Source: Simmondsia chinensis
Taxonomy: Eukaryota > Streptophyta > Magnoliopsida > Caryophyllales > Simmondsiaceae
Length of the DNA stretch: 64,000 nt
Direction: 5' to 3'
Assembly: GCA_018398585.1 (NCBI GenBank)
Contig: JAGTTD010000001.1
Span: forward strand, 38,951,938 to 39,015,937
In this document: positions 45,471 to 56,451 of the stretch, one piece after another
Layout: each line of letters begins with the position of its first letter
Position numbering within the stretch: the first letter of the stretch is position 1
Made by a program: the position numbers and the translations under genes
Notes under the pieces: generated by a model
The model's database searches: none
What the model saw: only the letters and a program-made list of their open reading frames with translations
Told to the model about the DNA's origin: nothing

Positions 45471-45974
45471 TTGGCATCATGTGTTGAGTGTGTCTCTTCT
45501 CTAATGTTAGAGAACGCCATCAAGGAGCTCCCTTAGGATGCTTGCCGTGATGGTTACTCAATATTGGTTTAGAAGGCATCTTTGGTGTAAGACATTTGGT
45601 CTGTAAATGCACTTAAATATTGTAGTTAGCTAACTATCGAGTAGTATTCACCGGTGTGTATACCGTTAATGAATGGCAAGCACCGTTACCGTGAACGGAC
45701 ATTAGGCACCACGGTTTTGTTGAACAGAGGGTCAAATAACACCTCCTTTTGAGTAAAATGTCATTCTCCCTTTTGAATTAATCGCCCTTGTAGTCTTTAT
45801 TCGCGATTTCGGGCTTTTGGCACGAGTGTTTGTACTCACTATATGCATGCAGTGCCAATAACGTATTTTGATCTTGGCGCCATGTAGTATTATGAACCTG
45901 CTAATCTTGGCATTTGGCTGAGTTATGGACTTGGCTAATTTTGTAGTTTTCAACTTGTGGTTTTTAACATCGTA

Positions 45975-46335
45975 AGCTAAGGTGGAGTGTTTGAAGAATA
46001 GCTGAGCATCCAGCCCTTTGCCTTCACCCGTGACCTGAGGTGGAGCGTATCATACATAGCTAAGTAACCAACCTCCTGCCGTCAACCGTGGGCTAGGGTG
46101 GGGCGCTCAATGAATAGCTGAGCATCCAGTCCCTTACCTTCAGTCGTGAGCTGAGGTGGAGCGTATCATACATAAACAAGTAACTAGCCCCTGCCGTCAG
46201 CTGTGAGCTGAGGTGGAGCTTATCATACATAGCCAAGTAACCAGCCCCCTGCTATCAACCGTAGGCTGAGGTGGAGCGTATCATACATAGCCAAGTAACA
46301 AGCCCCCTGGCGTCAGCCGTGGGCTGAGGTGGGGT
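45975..46335 (+). repeat. Minisatellite array 1, about 58-bp unit
   Basis: GCTGAGGTGGAG-type unit starts lie at 45975, 46033, 46092, 46149, 46207, 46264 and 46323, spaced 57-59 bp. Each unit includes a CATACATAGC-AAGTAACCAG-type segment or an AATAGCTGAGCATCCAG variant. It is in the 3' non-coding part of the TR-GAG-like element. Confidence 0.92.
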
Positions 46336-46344
46336 GTAGTATTT

Positions 46345-46800
46345 TGCCTGCCTGAAACGGGCTTACGGTTGCAAGTGTGTCTCAATTGCATGAGAAGAGC
46401 TTACAGAGTAGATGGATTTTGCCTGCCTGAAACGGGTTTACGACTACAAGTGTGTTTTTGCTTGCCTGAGAAGGTCTTACAGCGTAGATGAATTTCGCCT
46501 TCCTGAAACGGGCTTACAACTTTAAGTGTGTCTCGCTTTTCATGAGAAGGGCTTACAGCGTAGAGGGATCTCAATGCCTCAAACGGGCTTACAGCTACAA
46601 GTGTGTCTTTGCCTACTTGAGAAGGGCTTACATTGTAAACGAATTTCGCCTGCCTGAAACGGGCTCACGGCTTTAAGTGTGTGTTTGCTTACCTAAGAAG
46701 GGCTTACAGCGAAGATGGATTTCGCCTGCTTGAAATGGGCTTACGGCTACAAGTGTGTTTTACTTGCCTGAGGCGGGCTTACAGCGTAAATGGATAATCC
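46345..46800 (+). repeat. Minisatellite array 2, 75-76-bp dimeric unit
   Basis: GCCTGAAACGGGCTTAC-type starts at 46350, 46425, 46500, 46575, 46651 and 46727 are 75-76 bp apart. Halfway in each unit is a related TGAGAAGGGCTTACAGC half (46388, 46464, 46539, 46614, 46691, 46765). The array is therefore six dimers of two diverged, about 38-bp monomers. Confidence 0.93.
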
Positions 46801-48723
46801 GTTCGCCGCAGCCCCAAGTCGTCAACTAGGGTGGAGCGTACCGTAAATATATACACTCGTTTTATGAATAAAGAGTGGTAAGTAGCATAATTCCGTACCA
46901 TAATCTAATTCAAAAACCAATTAACAAATGGTGAGTAGTGTATTGAGTAGTGTCAACGTTGACAATAGATGAGTAGTGTACACGAATAGCATCATTAATC
47001 GTCAATTATGAATGGCGAATCCTATAGGTGCCAAGAGGCAATTCATAGGATTAAAATAAGCGAAGGATTAGATGATATTCCTTTAAGGCATATTGAATAT
47101 GCCCATAGGAATTGCTTCAAGTCAACGCATCTAAGTAGGTACCTAGGCCACTCCTTTTTGGCGTATTGAGCTCGTTAAAAGGAAAGTTTCATGCAACTGT
47201 GCACGACTAGAGATCAATGAGTGCTTACACACTATATTGAGGAATAACGATCTTTATTGGTATCCGGAGGATAACCCCTAAGATCATGCTAAGTGGAGAT
47301 TTGCATAACACGCCCCTTAGGTACATTAAAATTACCTGAAGGAGTGTTTGGGCGAGTTACAAATGATTTTCTCCTTTATGTTACCACATGGTGTTCTTTC
47401 ACCTTTGGTGAGGGAAAGGAAGGATAATATTCATCCTTATTTGGAAATATCAAATTCTAGGATTAACTTTGAGTGCGGTAACAGAAGGAGGTTGCTCCCT
47501 GCTTGGAAGGTTGATGAACTAGTTAACGCCAAATAGAGCATATTGGTGTGCACCCTGTCATTGTAGTTGGCGGTAATCTAGCCAAGCTGGTTGATGGTAA
47601 TGTGTTTATTATTGAGCCCCCTGTCAAACTTCATGGCGGACGTTGGTGACTCGTTTCATTGGCGGTGGCATGCCCACTGGCGGGACCCACGCTAGCCTAT
47701 TGGCGATGCTCCGTGGCTCAGCTAGCTGGTGATAGCCTTCTACCCAAGAAGTTGGCGGTAAGTCCTTCGATGTTAGTGGCACCCATGCTTGTGTTAATTT
47801 TCCCTCTTCCAAGCTTGTTGACGGAGACACCTACCTTAGTGAATTGGCGAAATCATAATTTTTGGTGAGTGTGCTGCCAAACTTGTTGGCAGTAGTTCCT
47901 AGTTGGGTTGATTGGCGATACATCTTTATCAGTATGGCTAGTGGCAACACCGCCAATACCATCAGTGCGAGGATTCTATTGTGTTTTGGCAGTAATACCC
48001 ACCTGATTTGTTAGAGGATTCAGTTATAGGGAGCCCCACGCCAAGTAATTTGCGGGAGGCCCAGCCTAAGTAATTGGAGAAAACATTTTCCCTGGCGAGC
48101 ATTTCGCTAAGCTTGTTGACGGTAGCACCTGCACTAGTTGATTAGTGAAATATGCCTAATAATGAGCCTGCCGCAAACTTTGTTAACAGCATTTCATGGC
48201 TTAATAAGATTCATTGGCGGACGGTAATGCTTCGCCAAACATATACTTCAATTTATTCTAGTTAACATTTTGGCCATAGTGGCCAATAATTTTAGAATCC
48301 TCATTGATTTTAAGCATAAAGAAGAACTTCGAGGCCTCACCTTTGTAGAATGGGAACACGAAGCCCAGTAGACGAGTTGATATCAAAAACTTAATTCTAC
48401 ATGCCTAACCCCTAGCTTAATGAAAGGACCGGGTGCCACCCTACTAGGAAAAAAGGGACTTGATTTGAAGGTAGACATAGTAAGAAGGAATAAAAATTGG
48501 AAGCCCCGGCTCACTTGGGCAGCCCTCGGGCACAATTTTAGTTTGAGGTGAGCATTCTAGGCCCCTGCTAAAACTTGACCCGGAATGGATACTCGTGCTT
48601 CTCAACCAAGAACTTTACCTGTGGCAGACACCGTAGGCCCCAGCTTAATTAGAGTCCTGGGTGCTTTGCAGAAAGTACTGAACCAAACGCCAGCAGACTA
48701 TCCTTCCCACAGACAATGCCACT
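46801..48723 (+). other. 3' non-coding part of the TR-GAG-like element
   Basis: A stray array-1-like unit (CTAGGGTGGAGCGTACC, 46826-46842) follows array 2. 47560-48240 contains many TTGGCGGTA-type words, forming very degenerate repeats. No coding domain recognised. Confidence 0.55.
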
Positions 48724-49384
48724 TGTTTCAGAATAAATTAAGCAAGTAGCTTAAATGGGTAGGCCTGACCCAATTTATCCCCAACAATAATGAATAAGTT
48801 CTTTAGGATGAGATTCGGACTCAAGCTCTTGCTGAGAAGTTAGCCGCTGGTACGTTAGGTTCGGGCTTACCTGCAAGATGAGCAAGGCGGTTAGAGGGAC
48901 TAGCGGGGTGGACCGCGGGAGACCCCTCTGATACCTAAGTCAGTAAAGGCCGTGGTCATAATAAATATGCATAAAGCAGGCAACATGAAATAAGGGGTTG
49001 TTTCGAGGGGCTCGAGGGAAAAGAGGGAGAAGCCTCGGGTAGAGGACCTAGGAGAGAAGGGAACAGGAAGCCCGGGTGAGCTTGCTTAGAATGGGGTAGG
49101 GAGGGTGGCATTTATAATAGGGGTGGAGATGGTTTAAGAGTTGGCAGTACCGTGATCGAGGGTTGGCGGTACCATGATCATATGGGGTTAGCTTAGCGTG
49201 GTGGATAAATACGGGTGGCTAGGCGGGTGGTGGTTGGTGATTGGCTTAGTGGGTTGGCGATATATAAGGTGACACCAAGTTTGTACTGCCATGGCATTAG
49301 GCCATTAGGGTCTGTAGGAGTTGTAGGTGTTTCTCCGCCAAGATCCAGTGCCGCCAAGGACCTGCTTACTTATTTTCCCTAACA
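48724..49384 (+). repeat. 3' LTR of the TR-GAG-like element
   Basis: Starts TGTTTCAGAATAAATTAAG and ends CCCTAACA. TATA-like TTTATAAT lies at 49110-49117. Diverged from the 5' LTR, so not recent. Confidence 0.88.
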
Positions 49385-49564
49385 ATATTATACATTGATT
49401 TACAGAACATTAACTTATAATCCTTATGTACATATTTGTTAATATTATGGGTTAACAAAAGAATAATTATAATGTTAGAACAAGTTTCAAAATATTGGCA
49501 CAATAAAAGAAATGTTGGAATTTGGTTTGACTTATCCCCGTCACAGACCATCTTTAAAGCCGGG

Positions 49565-49898
49565 TGTAAAAACTTGACAAACAAATAAACAATAATGAAC
49601 ACTAAGAAGAGGAGAAAAACTTGAATGATTCCATTGAAAATAATCTAGCCTATTTATAAGTACATCAAAGAAGATGAAAGGATGCAAAGAATCCTAGGCT
49701 AATTACACTAGGAAATAACATTGAAAGCAAAAATTGAAGAGCCCATTGATGGGGGAGGGGGCCGGTTACACCATTCAAAAGAGAGGAGGAAATGCCCTAT
49801 TAACTACCCTAAATTTAATTCTAGATCTAAATTAAATTCAAAGTATTTACATTAAAACAAATACAAAATACACATGTATACGTAGTATATTTTCAACA
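49565..49898 (-). repeat. 3' LTR of copia element 3
   Basis: 334 bp. The minus strand starts TGTTGAAAATATACTACG. Minus-strand TATA box CTTATAAATA lies at 49651-49660. Confidence 0.95.
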
Positions 49899-49905
49899 CT
49901 TCCCC

Positions 49906-52900
49906 TCAAGTTGGAGCATGCAAGTTGACAATGCCCAACTTGTGAAGAAAGATTGAAAACGAGGATAACTCGAGTGCTTTTGTAAACATATCCGCCACTT
50001 GACCCGAAGACCGAACAAAAGATGTGGAAATTTCCTTTGCTAACAATTTCTCTCGAAAGAAGTGGCAATCAATTTCTATGTGTTTCGTTCTCTCGTGAAA
50101 CACAGGATTGGAGGCAATATGAAGTGCTGCCTAATTATCACAAAACAAGATGGCAGGTTGATCAGTGCGAACTTGCAAATCACGAAGTATGCGCCTCAAC
50201 CACACTAACTCACTAGTAACTGTAGCCATGGCCCCATACTCTGCTTCAGCGGAAGAACAAGAAACAACGGATTGTTTCTTAGAACGCCATGAGATAGGAG
50301 AATTCCCCAAAAATGTAACAAAACCTATAGTGGAACGTCTAGAAGTCGGGCAACCTGCCCAGTCAGCATCACAATAAGCACGAAGAGACAAGTCACATGC
50401 ACGTGGTAGAAAAATACCCTGACCTGGTGTCCCTTTAATGTAGCGAAGGACACGATAAGCGCCTTCTCAATGCGGTTCCCGCGGATCATGCATAAATTGA
50501 CTAAGAATTTTAACGGCATAACATATGTCAAGACGAGTGATGGTCAGGTAGAGAAGTCTTCCTACTATTCGACGATACTGTCCCGGATCTTCTACACGGT
50601 CCCCTTCCCCATCAGCTAGTCGATGGTTTTGGACTATAGGAGTGGAAACAGGCTTAGCTCCTAAAAGACCGGTTTCACTTAAAATGTCAAGCGCATATTT
50701 TCTTTGATTTAAAACAATTGCATCCTTCGTGCGTGCAACCTCTATTCCAAGAAAATATTTAACTGGGCCTAAGTTCTTAATCCCAAACTGCTTATCAAGT
50801 GAAGCCTTGACCTCCTCTATGTGACTTAGGTTATTTTCAGTTACGATCACATCATCAACATATACCAGTATACTAGTAAAAACTGACTCATGAGTATATG
50901 TAAACAAAGAATAATTTGACTTTGACTGCATGAAACCCATGCCAACCGAAAAGGAAACAAACTTCTGGTTCCAGTTACGAGAAGCCTGTTTAAGTCCGTA
51001 AAGAGACTTACGCAAACGACAAACTTTACCCTTATGTTGCTTCTCAAACCCTTGAGGAAGTTTCATATAAACTTCTTCATCTAAGTCACCATGCAAGAAG
51101 GCATTATTAACATCCAACTGATGCACAATCCAATCCCTAGCGGCTGCAACTGCAAGAACACATCTAACTGTGACAAGTTTAGCGACAGGGGCAAAAGTGT
51201 CATGATAATCGATACCTTCGATCTGAGTGTATCCTTTGGCAACCAAACGTGCCTTGTAGTGCTCAATGGTACCGTATGACTTATATTTTATTTTGTAGAC
51301 CCACTCGGAGTCTATGGCTCGTTTCTCGGGCGGTAATTCTTCCAATGTCCACGTCCTATTCTGTTCAAGTGCTGAAATTTCTTTCTCCATTGCATCTCTC
51401 CAATGTTTATGACCTATAGCTTGAGAAAAATGTCGTGGCTCATCACCCGAAGTGATGGCTTTAAGAAAAGACGAGTGAGAGTTAGAAAATCGTGCATTAG
51501 ACACAAAATTTGACAAGGGGTAAACCATACCTGAGTCAACTGAAGGAGCGGTAGCACGAGAATGGGCTATAGAAGAAGGAACATCCACAATAAAATCTTG
51601 ATACTTAGCTGGCATTGAGCGAACCCGACTTGGTCTACCCAAAGTACCCGGTGCAGCAGCACCCCGGGGTCTGTCAGACCCCTGTTCTGGTGCTGCAGCA
51701 CCCGATTCTGGTGCTGCAGCACCAGTGTCTGTCGGTGGTACTGCCACCGACAGATCTGGCAGCTCCGGTGGTGGTTTGGCCACCACCAGTTCTTCCTGTA
51801 CACGAGTCCTCCCGTGATCTTTATCATCCACATAACGTATTAGATCAATTTCGTTATCATCATTTCCTTTCCCTTGCTTTTCAAGATAAGGAAACTTATT
51901 CTCATAAAAAAAAACATCACGTGAAACCAATATTTTCTTGTTGTCTAAATCAAAACCTTGTACCCTTTCTTCCCATGTGGATACCCGATGAAAATACACT
52001 TATTTGCACGATAACCGAATTTATCCTTGCTACGATCTTTATGATGAACATAGCATAAGGAACCAAAAACACGTAAATGACCAAAAGAAGGAGCTTTTCC
52101 GAGTAGTACCTCATAAGGAGTCCGATTCCCTAGACGTTGTGTGGGCATGAGATTGATCAAGTAGGCTGCTGTGAGGACACACTCTCCCCAAAAATGGATA
52201 GGAAGACCTACTTCAAAACAAAGTGCTCGAGCCACCTCAAGGAGGTGCCTATGTTTCCTTTCAACTACCCCATTCTGTTAAGGAGCATCACTGCACGAGT
52301 TTTGTACTTGGATTCCTTTTCCTGCATAAAAATAGAGCAAAGGACCAAAAAGGAATTCTGCACCGTTATCACTCCTTGCTTGTTTCACACACTTGTTGTA
52401 CTGAGTTTGTACAACTTGGCAAAAATCCATTAATATCCTATGAGATTGCGACTTGTCTCTCATCAAATAAACCCATGTGCATCTGCTATAATCATCAACT
52501 ATGGTGAGAAAAAAACGAGCACCAGTCATGGACACGGTACGGTACGGACCCCAAATGTCACAATGAATTAACTCAAAATATCTTGTAGCTTTGCTAATAG
52601 AAACAGGAAAAGGTAAACGAGTTTGTTTTGCCCGATGGCAAGAATCACAAATTGCATCAGTAGACGTACCAAAATCCAAATTCAAAAAATTCGACAATTT
52701 ATTAAATGGGACATGCCCCATTCTTCGATGCCAAATCAAATACTCTTCTTCCGAACTCCTCACGTGTGTAACCTTGGGAGCAACCCGTCCCTCCAAAATG
52801 TATAGCCCATCTCGCTGTCTACCCACTCCAATCAGCTTCCTCGATAGTAGGTCCTGTATCACACAAAAGTTTGAATAAAAGGTCAATGCACAATTCCTAT

Positions 52901-54269
52901 CTCTAGTCAACTTGCTAACTGAAAGAAGATTGCACAGGAACCCGGGAATACACAAAACATTATCGAGCGTGAGACAACTAGAAATGGTGGCACGCCCTAC
53001 ATGGGGGACTGACAATGAATTCCCATTCGGAAGTCTGACTGGCTTGATTTTAGTGTTAACTTGGACATTATCTAACACAAAATCTAAGCAAACCATGTGG
53101 TCGGAAGTACCCATATCAATAATCCAAACGGTATTAAACAAAACCTGACCTGACATGTTAACACAAGGTGAACTTCCCTTGGCACTGAGTAAAGACAACA
53201 ACTGCTGATATTGAGATGCCGACAACCCAACAACGGGGCTGTCGTTCTGCAGTGGTGGCGCACCACCAGTCGCTGCCGGCAGCAGCAGCGGCTGCTGGTG
53301 GTGTGTTGTCAACTGCGCAGTAGCTACAGTGGCTACTGCTGCTCGGTTTTGTCCACGATTCTTCCATCCAGTAGGATATCCGATGAGCTCGAAGCAACGT
53401 TCTTTAGCGTGTCCCTGTCTTTTGCAATGAGAACAAGAAAACCGATTATTCCGCCTAGTGGTTTGCCCGTTAGAATTGGGCAAATCCCCACTAGTGGTAC
53501 CAAAATTCCCTTTGACTACGAGAGCCGTAGCGTCCGGGACAACAATACTACCCGAAGCAACACTCTGTTGCTTCTCCTCCTGACATAAAGTGGCATTTGC
53601 ATTGGACACATTTGGAAGTGATTTGGTATTCATGAGTTGAGATCTAATGGTAGAAAAGGAGGGATCTAATCCCATTAACAAATCGAGCAACCTCTCCATG
53701 TCCCTTATGGCCGCAAAAGCTTTTCCCGAACCACAAGTACATGGGGGAATTGCTACAAGTGTGTAAAGCTCGTCCCACAAGGACCTTAGTTTAGTGAAAT
53801 AGTCAAACATTGACATATTATCTTGTTTTAAGTGTGAAATCTCACACTTAATTTCATAAACCTGTGGTACATTTCCTAGGGAAAAACGTTCATTCAAGTC
53901 TAGCCGAACGTCACGTGCAGATTCAAAATACGCAATACTTGCATTGATTTCTTTCGAAACAGAATTACATAGCCAAGAAGAAACCATGGAGTCACAGGCA
54001 CTCCAATTTTCAAAATCCGGAGAATCTTCCTCCGGTTTCTTAATACTACCATCTAGAAAACTAATTTTACGTTTGGCCCTAAAGACCTTAAAAATAGAGA
54101 GCCTCCATGCCGGGAAATTTGGGCCAGTTAAAATATCTTGCACAAAAACAAGCCCCAGATGATCCGAGGGGTGAAGATAATAAGGTGAGTTCACATCAGG
54201 AACTCCCCCTGAAACAAGAACTGGCGCAATGGTTTGGTTAGAAACTTCACTTGAATTTTCGTTATTCAT
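49906..54269 (-). pseudogene. Copia element 3 gag-pol polyprotein, three stops and one frameshift
   Basis: The start at 54269 (MNNENSSEV) lies 128 bp after the primer-binding site; an earlier in-frame ATG at 54353 is less gag-like. Gag includes PYYLHPSDHLGLVF; the knuckle has CSHCKRQGHAKERC. Protease has WIIDMGTSDHM, in which the normal DTG/DSG site is DMG. Then come GAG-pre-integrase (WHRRMGHVPFNKL), integrase (HCDIWGPYR, DDYSRCTWVY, SDNGAEF), a Pro/Ala linker, reverse transcriptase (HQLDVNNAFLHGDLDEEVYM, YVDDVIVT) and RNase H (YCDADWAGCPTSRRSTIG). Stops are at 52278-52280, 50467-50469 and 50131-50133; a frameshift lies near 51950-51990. The natural end is about 49906. Confidence 0.95.
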
Positions 54270-54397
54270 TTTAAGATGCGCAAAATAACACAAATAAAAC
54301 AAATAATATGAAAACTCCTTACAATGATGCACAGCAAGGAAATGGGCCGGCAATTCGGGTGAGGCAACAATGCGAGCTGCAAAATTGATCTAAACCT

Positions 54398-54409
54398 GCT
54401 CTGATACCA
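54398..54409 (-). other. Primer-binding site of copia element 3
   Basis: Minus-strand TGGTATCAGAGC directly next to the LTR. Confidence 0.92.
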
Positions 54410-54743
54410 TATAAAAACTTGACAAACAAATAAACAACAATGAACACTAAGAAGAGGAGAAAAACTTGAATGATTCCATTGAAAATAATCTAGCCTATTT
54501 ATAAGTACATCAAAGAAGATGAAAGGATGCAAAGAATACTAGGCTAATTACACTAGGAAATAACATTGAAAGCAAAAATTGAAGAGCCCATTGATGGGGG
54601 AGGGGACCGGTTACACCATTCAAAAGAGAGGAGGAAATGCCCTATTAACTACCCTAAATTTAATTCTAGATCTAAATTAAATTCAAAGTATTTACATTAA
54701 AACACATACAAAATACACATGTATACGTAGTATGTTTTCAACA
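54410..54743 (-). repeat. 5' LTR of copia element 3
   Basis: 334 bp. TATA box on the minus strand at about 54496-54504. The plus-strand first two bases are TA instead of TG. Confidence 0.95.
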
Positions 54744-54748
54744 CCGGG

Positions 54749-55172
54749 TGCTATTCTTATCACCTACCTTTGATCATAGTGCACAATTTGGCCTCGGGTG
54801 CTACAATATTATCTTCTATGTTTTCGGGTTCCATTTTCTTTTTAATTTTATTTTTGATTTTTTGCCTCTTGTACCTATTGCAAGTTCATTCCTCCCTCCT
54901 TAATTAACCAAATAATAATAATAATAATAATAATAATAGTTTCACTTGTTTAAAACTTAAAATTTAGTAAATTAAAAAATTTACCATATATTAACACTGT
55001 TTCTAGTGGGAATTGAGCAAGTTTTGGGTCACCTAAACCCCTCCACTCAAAACACATTTATCAATATATAAATAGAAATCTATTTAAAACTCAATTTTTA
55101 CAATCAAATTCCATGTGGCCGAGAATGGATGAATATCAATTGGTTTGGGTCCAATTGATATCCCTTGTCTTC
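54749..55172. other. AT-rich flank with an (ATA)n microsatellite
   Basis: The microsatellite lies at 54910-54938. No gene supported. Confidence 0.55.
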
Positions 55173-55181
55173 TGCCAATAT

Positions 55182-55896
55182 AACAACAACAACAACAACA
55201 ACAATCCTAGTGCCCCAAGGGCTCCCGCATAAGCAGGGTTTTTTTTGGGGGGGGATGGGGGATGGATGTACGCAGCCTTCCTCCTTTAAGGTGCTATCCT
55301 GAAAGGAGGTTGTTTCCGGGGACCCCCAACCTGAGAATCATGTCATCATGGGCGCATAGTAGCTTGGAAGCATGAGAAAAACATAGTATTAGAGCAATAC
55401 ATAACACTAGCCAAGCGTAATGAAGCAAAACTCAAAGGAAGGTAACTGTAGATAAATAGTCGGCAAGCCGGCAAGTATGCAAGTACTCAAGTACACAGAT
55501 AAGCAAATAAGGACTCCACCACGTGCTCCATGGAGAAAGTCAAGACACTTAGAAACACTAGAGCAAGCATTAAAAGATGTACTACTCTAAGCCGCTACAT
55601 CGGCTACCCTTATGCTAGCCCTCCATTGAGCTCTATCTAAGGTCATCTCCTCCCTTAGGTTTAGGTGGGTAAGGTCCTGTCAGATCATCTCCTTCCATCT
55701 CTGTTTTAGCCTGCCTCTCCTTTTCCTCTCTAGCGTGGTATGGAGCTGTTCATATCTCCTAACTGGAGCAATGAGTGGTCTCCTCTTAATATGACCGAAC
55801 CATCGCAAACGTTGCTCCCTTAATTTATCCTCAATCAATGCCACGCACAATTTGCCTCTTATGATGTTGTTCCTGATCCTATCCTTCCTTTTCTTG
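55182..55896 (-). mobile_element. 5'-truncated RTE-type LINE with the SINE-shared tail and 9-bp target duplication
   Basis: Perfect flanks TGCCAATAT (55173-55181 and 55897-55905) enclose a 715-bp element. On the minus strand it starts inside the C-terminal part of a reverse-transcriptase protein and ends with a (GTT)n tract. From 55335 to 55200 it has the tail seen in the 5S-headed SINEs: CTCAGGTTGGGGG, AACAACCTCCTTTCAGG, AAGGCTGCGTACATCC, a C/A run, ACCCTGCTTATGCGGG and GGGGCACTAGG. The LINE body and tail lie inside one target duplication, so they inserted as one RNA. Confidence 0.9.
55570..55896 (-). pseudogene. C-terminal fragment of an RTE LINE ORF
   Basis: The minus strand translates to a fragment including REQRLRWFGHIKRRPLIAPV and LERKRRGRLKQRWKEM, followed by a stop and, after it, LDRAQWRASIRVADVAA. 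This RLRWFGH and RGRP/RGRL order is the signature of the C-terminus of plant RTE-type LINE proteins. Only this end was copied, as expected from 5' truncation. The stop inside the conserved part makes it a pseudogene fragment. No endonuclease or reverse-transcriptase core is present. Confidence 0.8.
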
Positions 55897-55905
55897 TGCC
55901 AATAT

Positions 55906-56451
55906 GGAAATAAATCAAATAGTCATTAGTTTAATTTGGGCCTCTTTGCATCTCATTTTACGGTAATTTTTGGAGACATTCGATAAAATTGGAAGGTCTC
56001 CTAAAGTCTACAACTCAAGTTTTGGAAATGAGTTTTCTTCTATGTCAAGAACCAGGGCCAATATAGTTTCCAAAAATAAAAAACTACCAATCGAAAAATA
56101 AATCAGGCAGGCCCATAATGTTTGAACTTTATCCCAATATTATTCGTCACAATGTGGCTTCGGTAGGATAGAATATCGAGAATCAAGGTCTAATTGTCAA
56201 TGCTATGAAACTACTATTTTCTGGACAACTTTTTTGATTAGTTTTTTTAATTCAGAGTTGAGGTATTTTTGCTATAACACTTTTTAATTTTTACTTCTAT
56301 TTCTAATTTCAAGGGGTGTCCTTGATATAATTTAAAAGTTGAGGGTGTTACATTAACTTTTACTAATATTTTGGGTATGTTTGATGAAATTAGAAGTTTG
56401 GGGGAGAGGGGTATACATTGATTTTGACTAATAGTTAAGGGGGTCTTTTTT
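55906..56451. other. Unassigned AT-rich sequence
   Basis: The 164-residue minus-strand frame at 56247-56741 runs through the microsatellite and is not a real gene. Confidence 0.5.

Larger units (their letters stand above)
42302..49384 (+). mobile_element. TR-GAG or LARD-like LTR retrotransposon
   Basis: LTRs of about 655-661 bp (42302 to about 42956 and 48724-49384) share ends TGTTTCAGAATAAATT and CTTACTTATTTTCCCT. Flanks GTATT (42297-42301) and ATATT (49385-49389) differ at one base. The 5.8-kb interior has one gag-like gene (43468-45470) and no pol domain that I can find, as in TR-GAG or large retrotransposon derivative elements, which need proteins from other elements to move. It also holds two minisatellite arrays. 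Confidence 0.85.
49565..54743 (-). mobile_element. Ty1/copia element 3, young and almost intact
   Basis: Two 334-bp LTRs (49565-49898 and 54410-54743) differ at only 6 positions. Perfect 5-bp duplications CCGGG flank it (49560-49564 and 54744-54748). Primer-binding site (54398-54409) and polypurine tract (49899-49912) are intact. The gag-pol gene has the full domain set with only three stops and one frameshift. It is the youngest LTR element in the window by LTR divergence. Confidence 0.98.

Noticed and set aside
51615..52058. 147-residue plus-strand frame opposite copia element 3
   Set aside because: Shadow of the minus-strand gag-pol gene; Pro/Val-rich composition mirrors the Pro/Ala linker.
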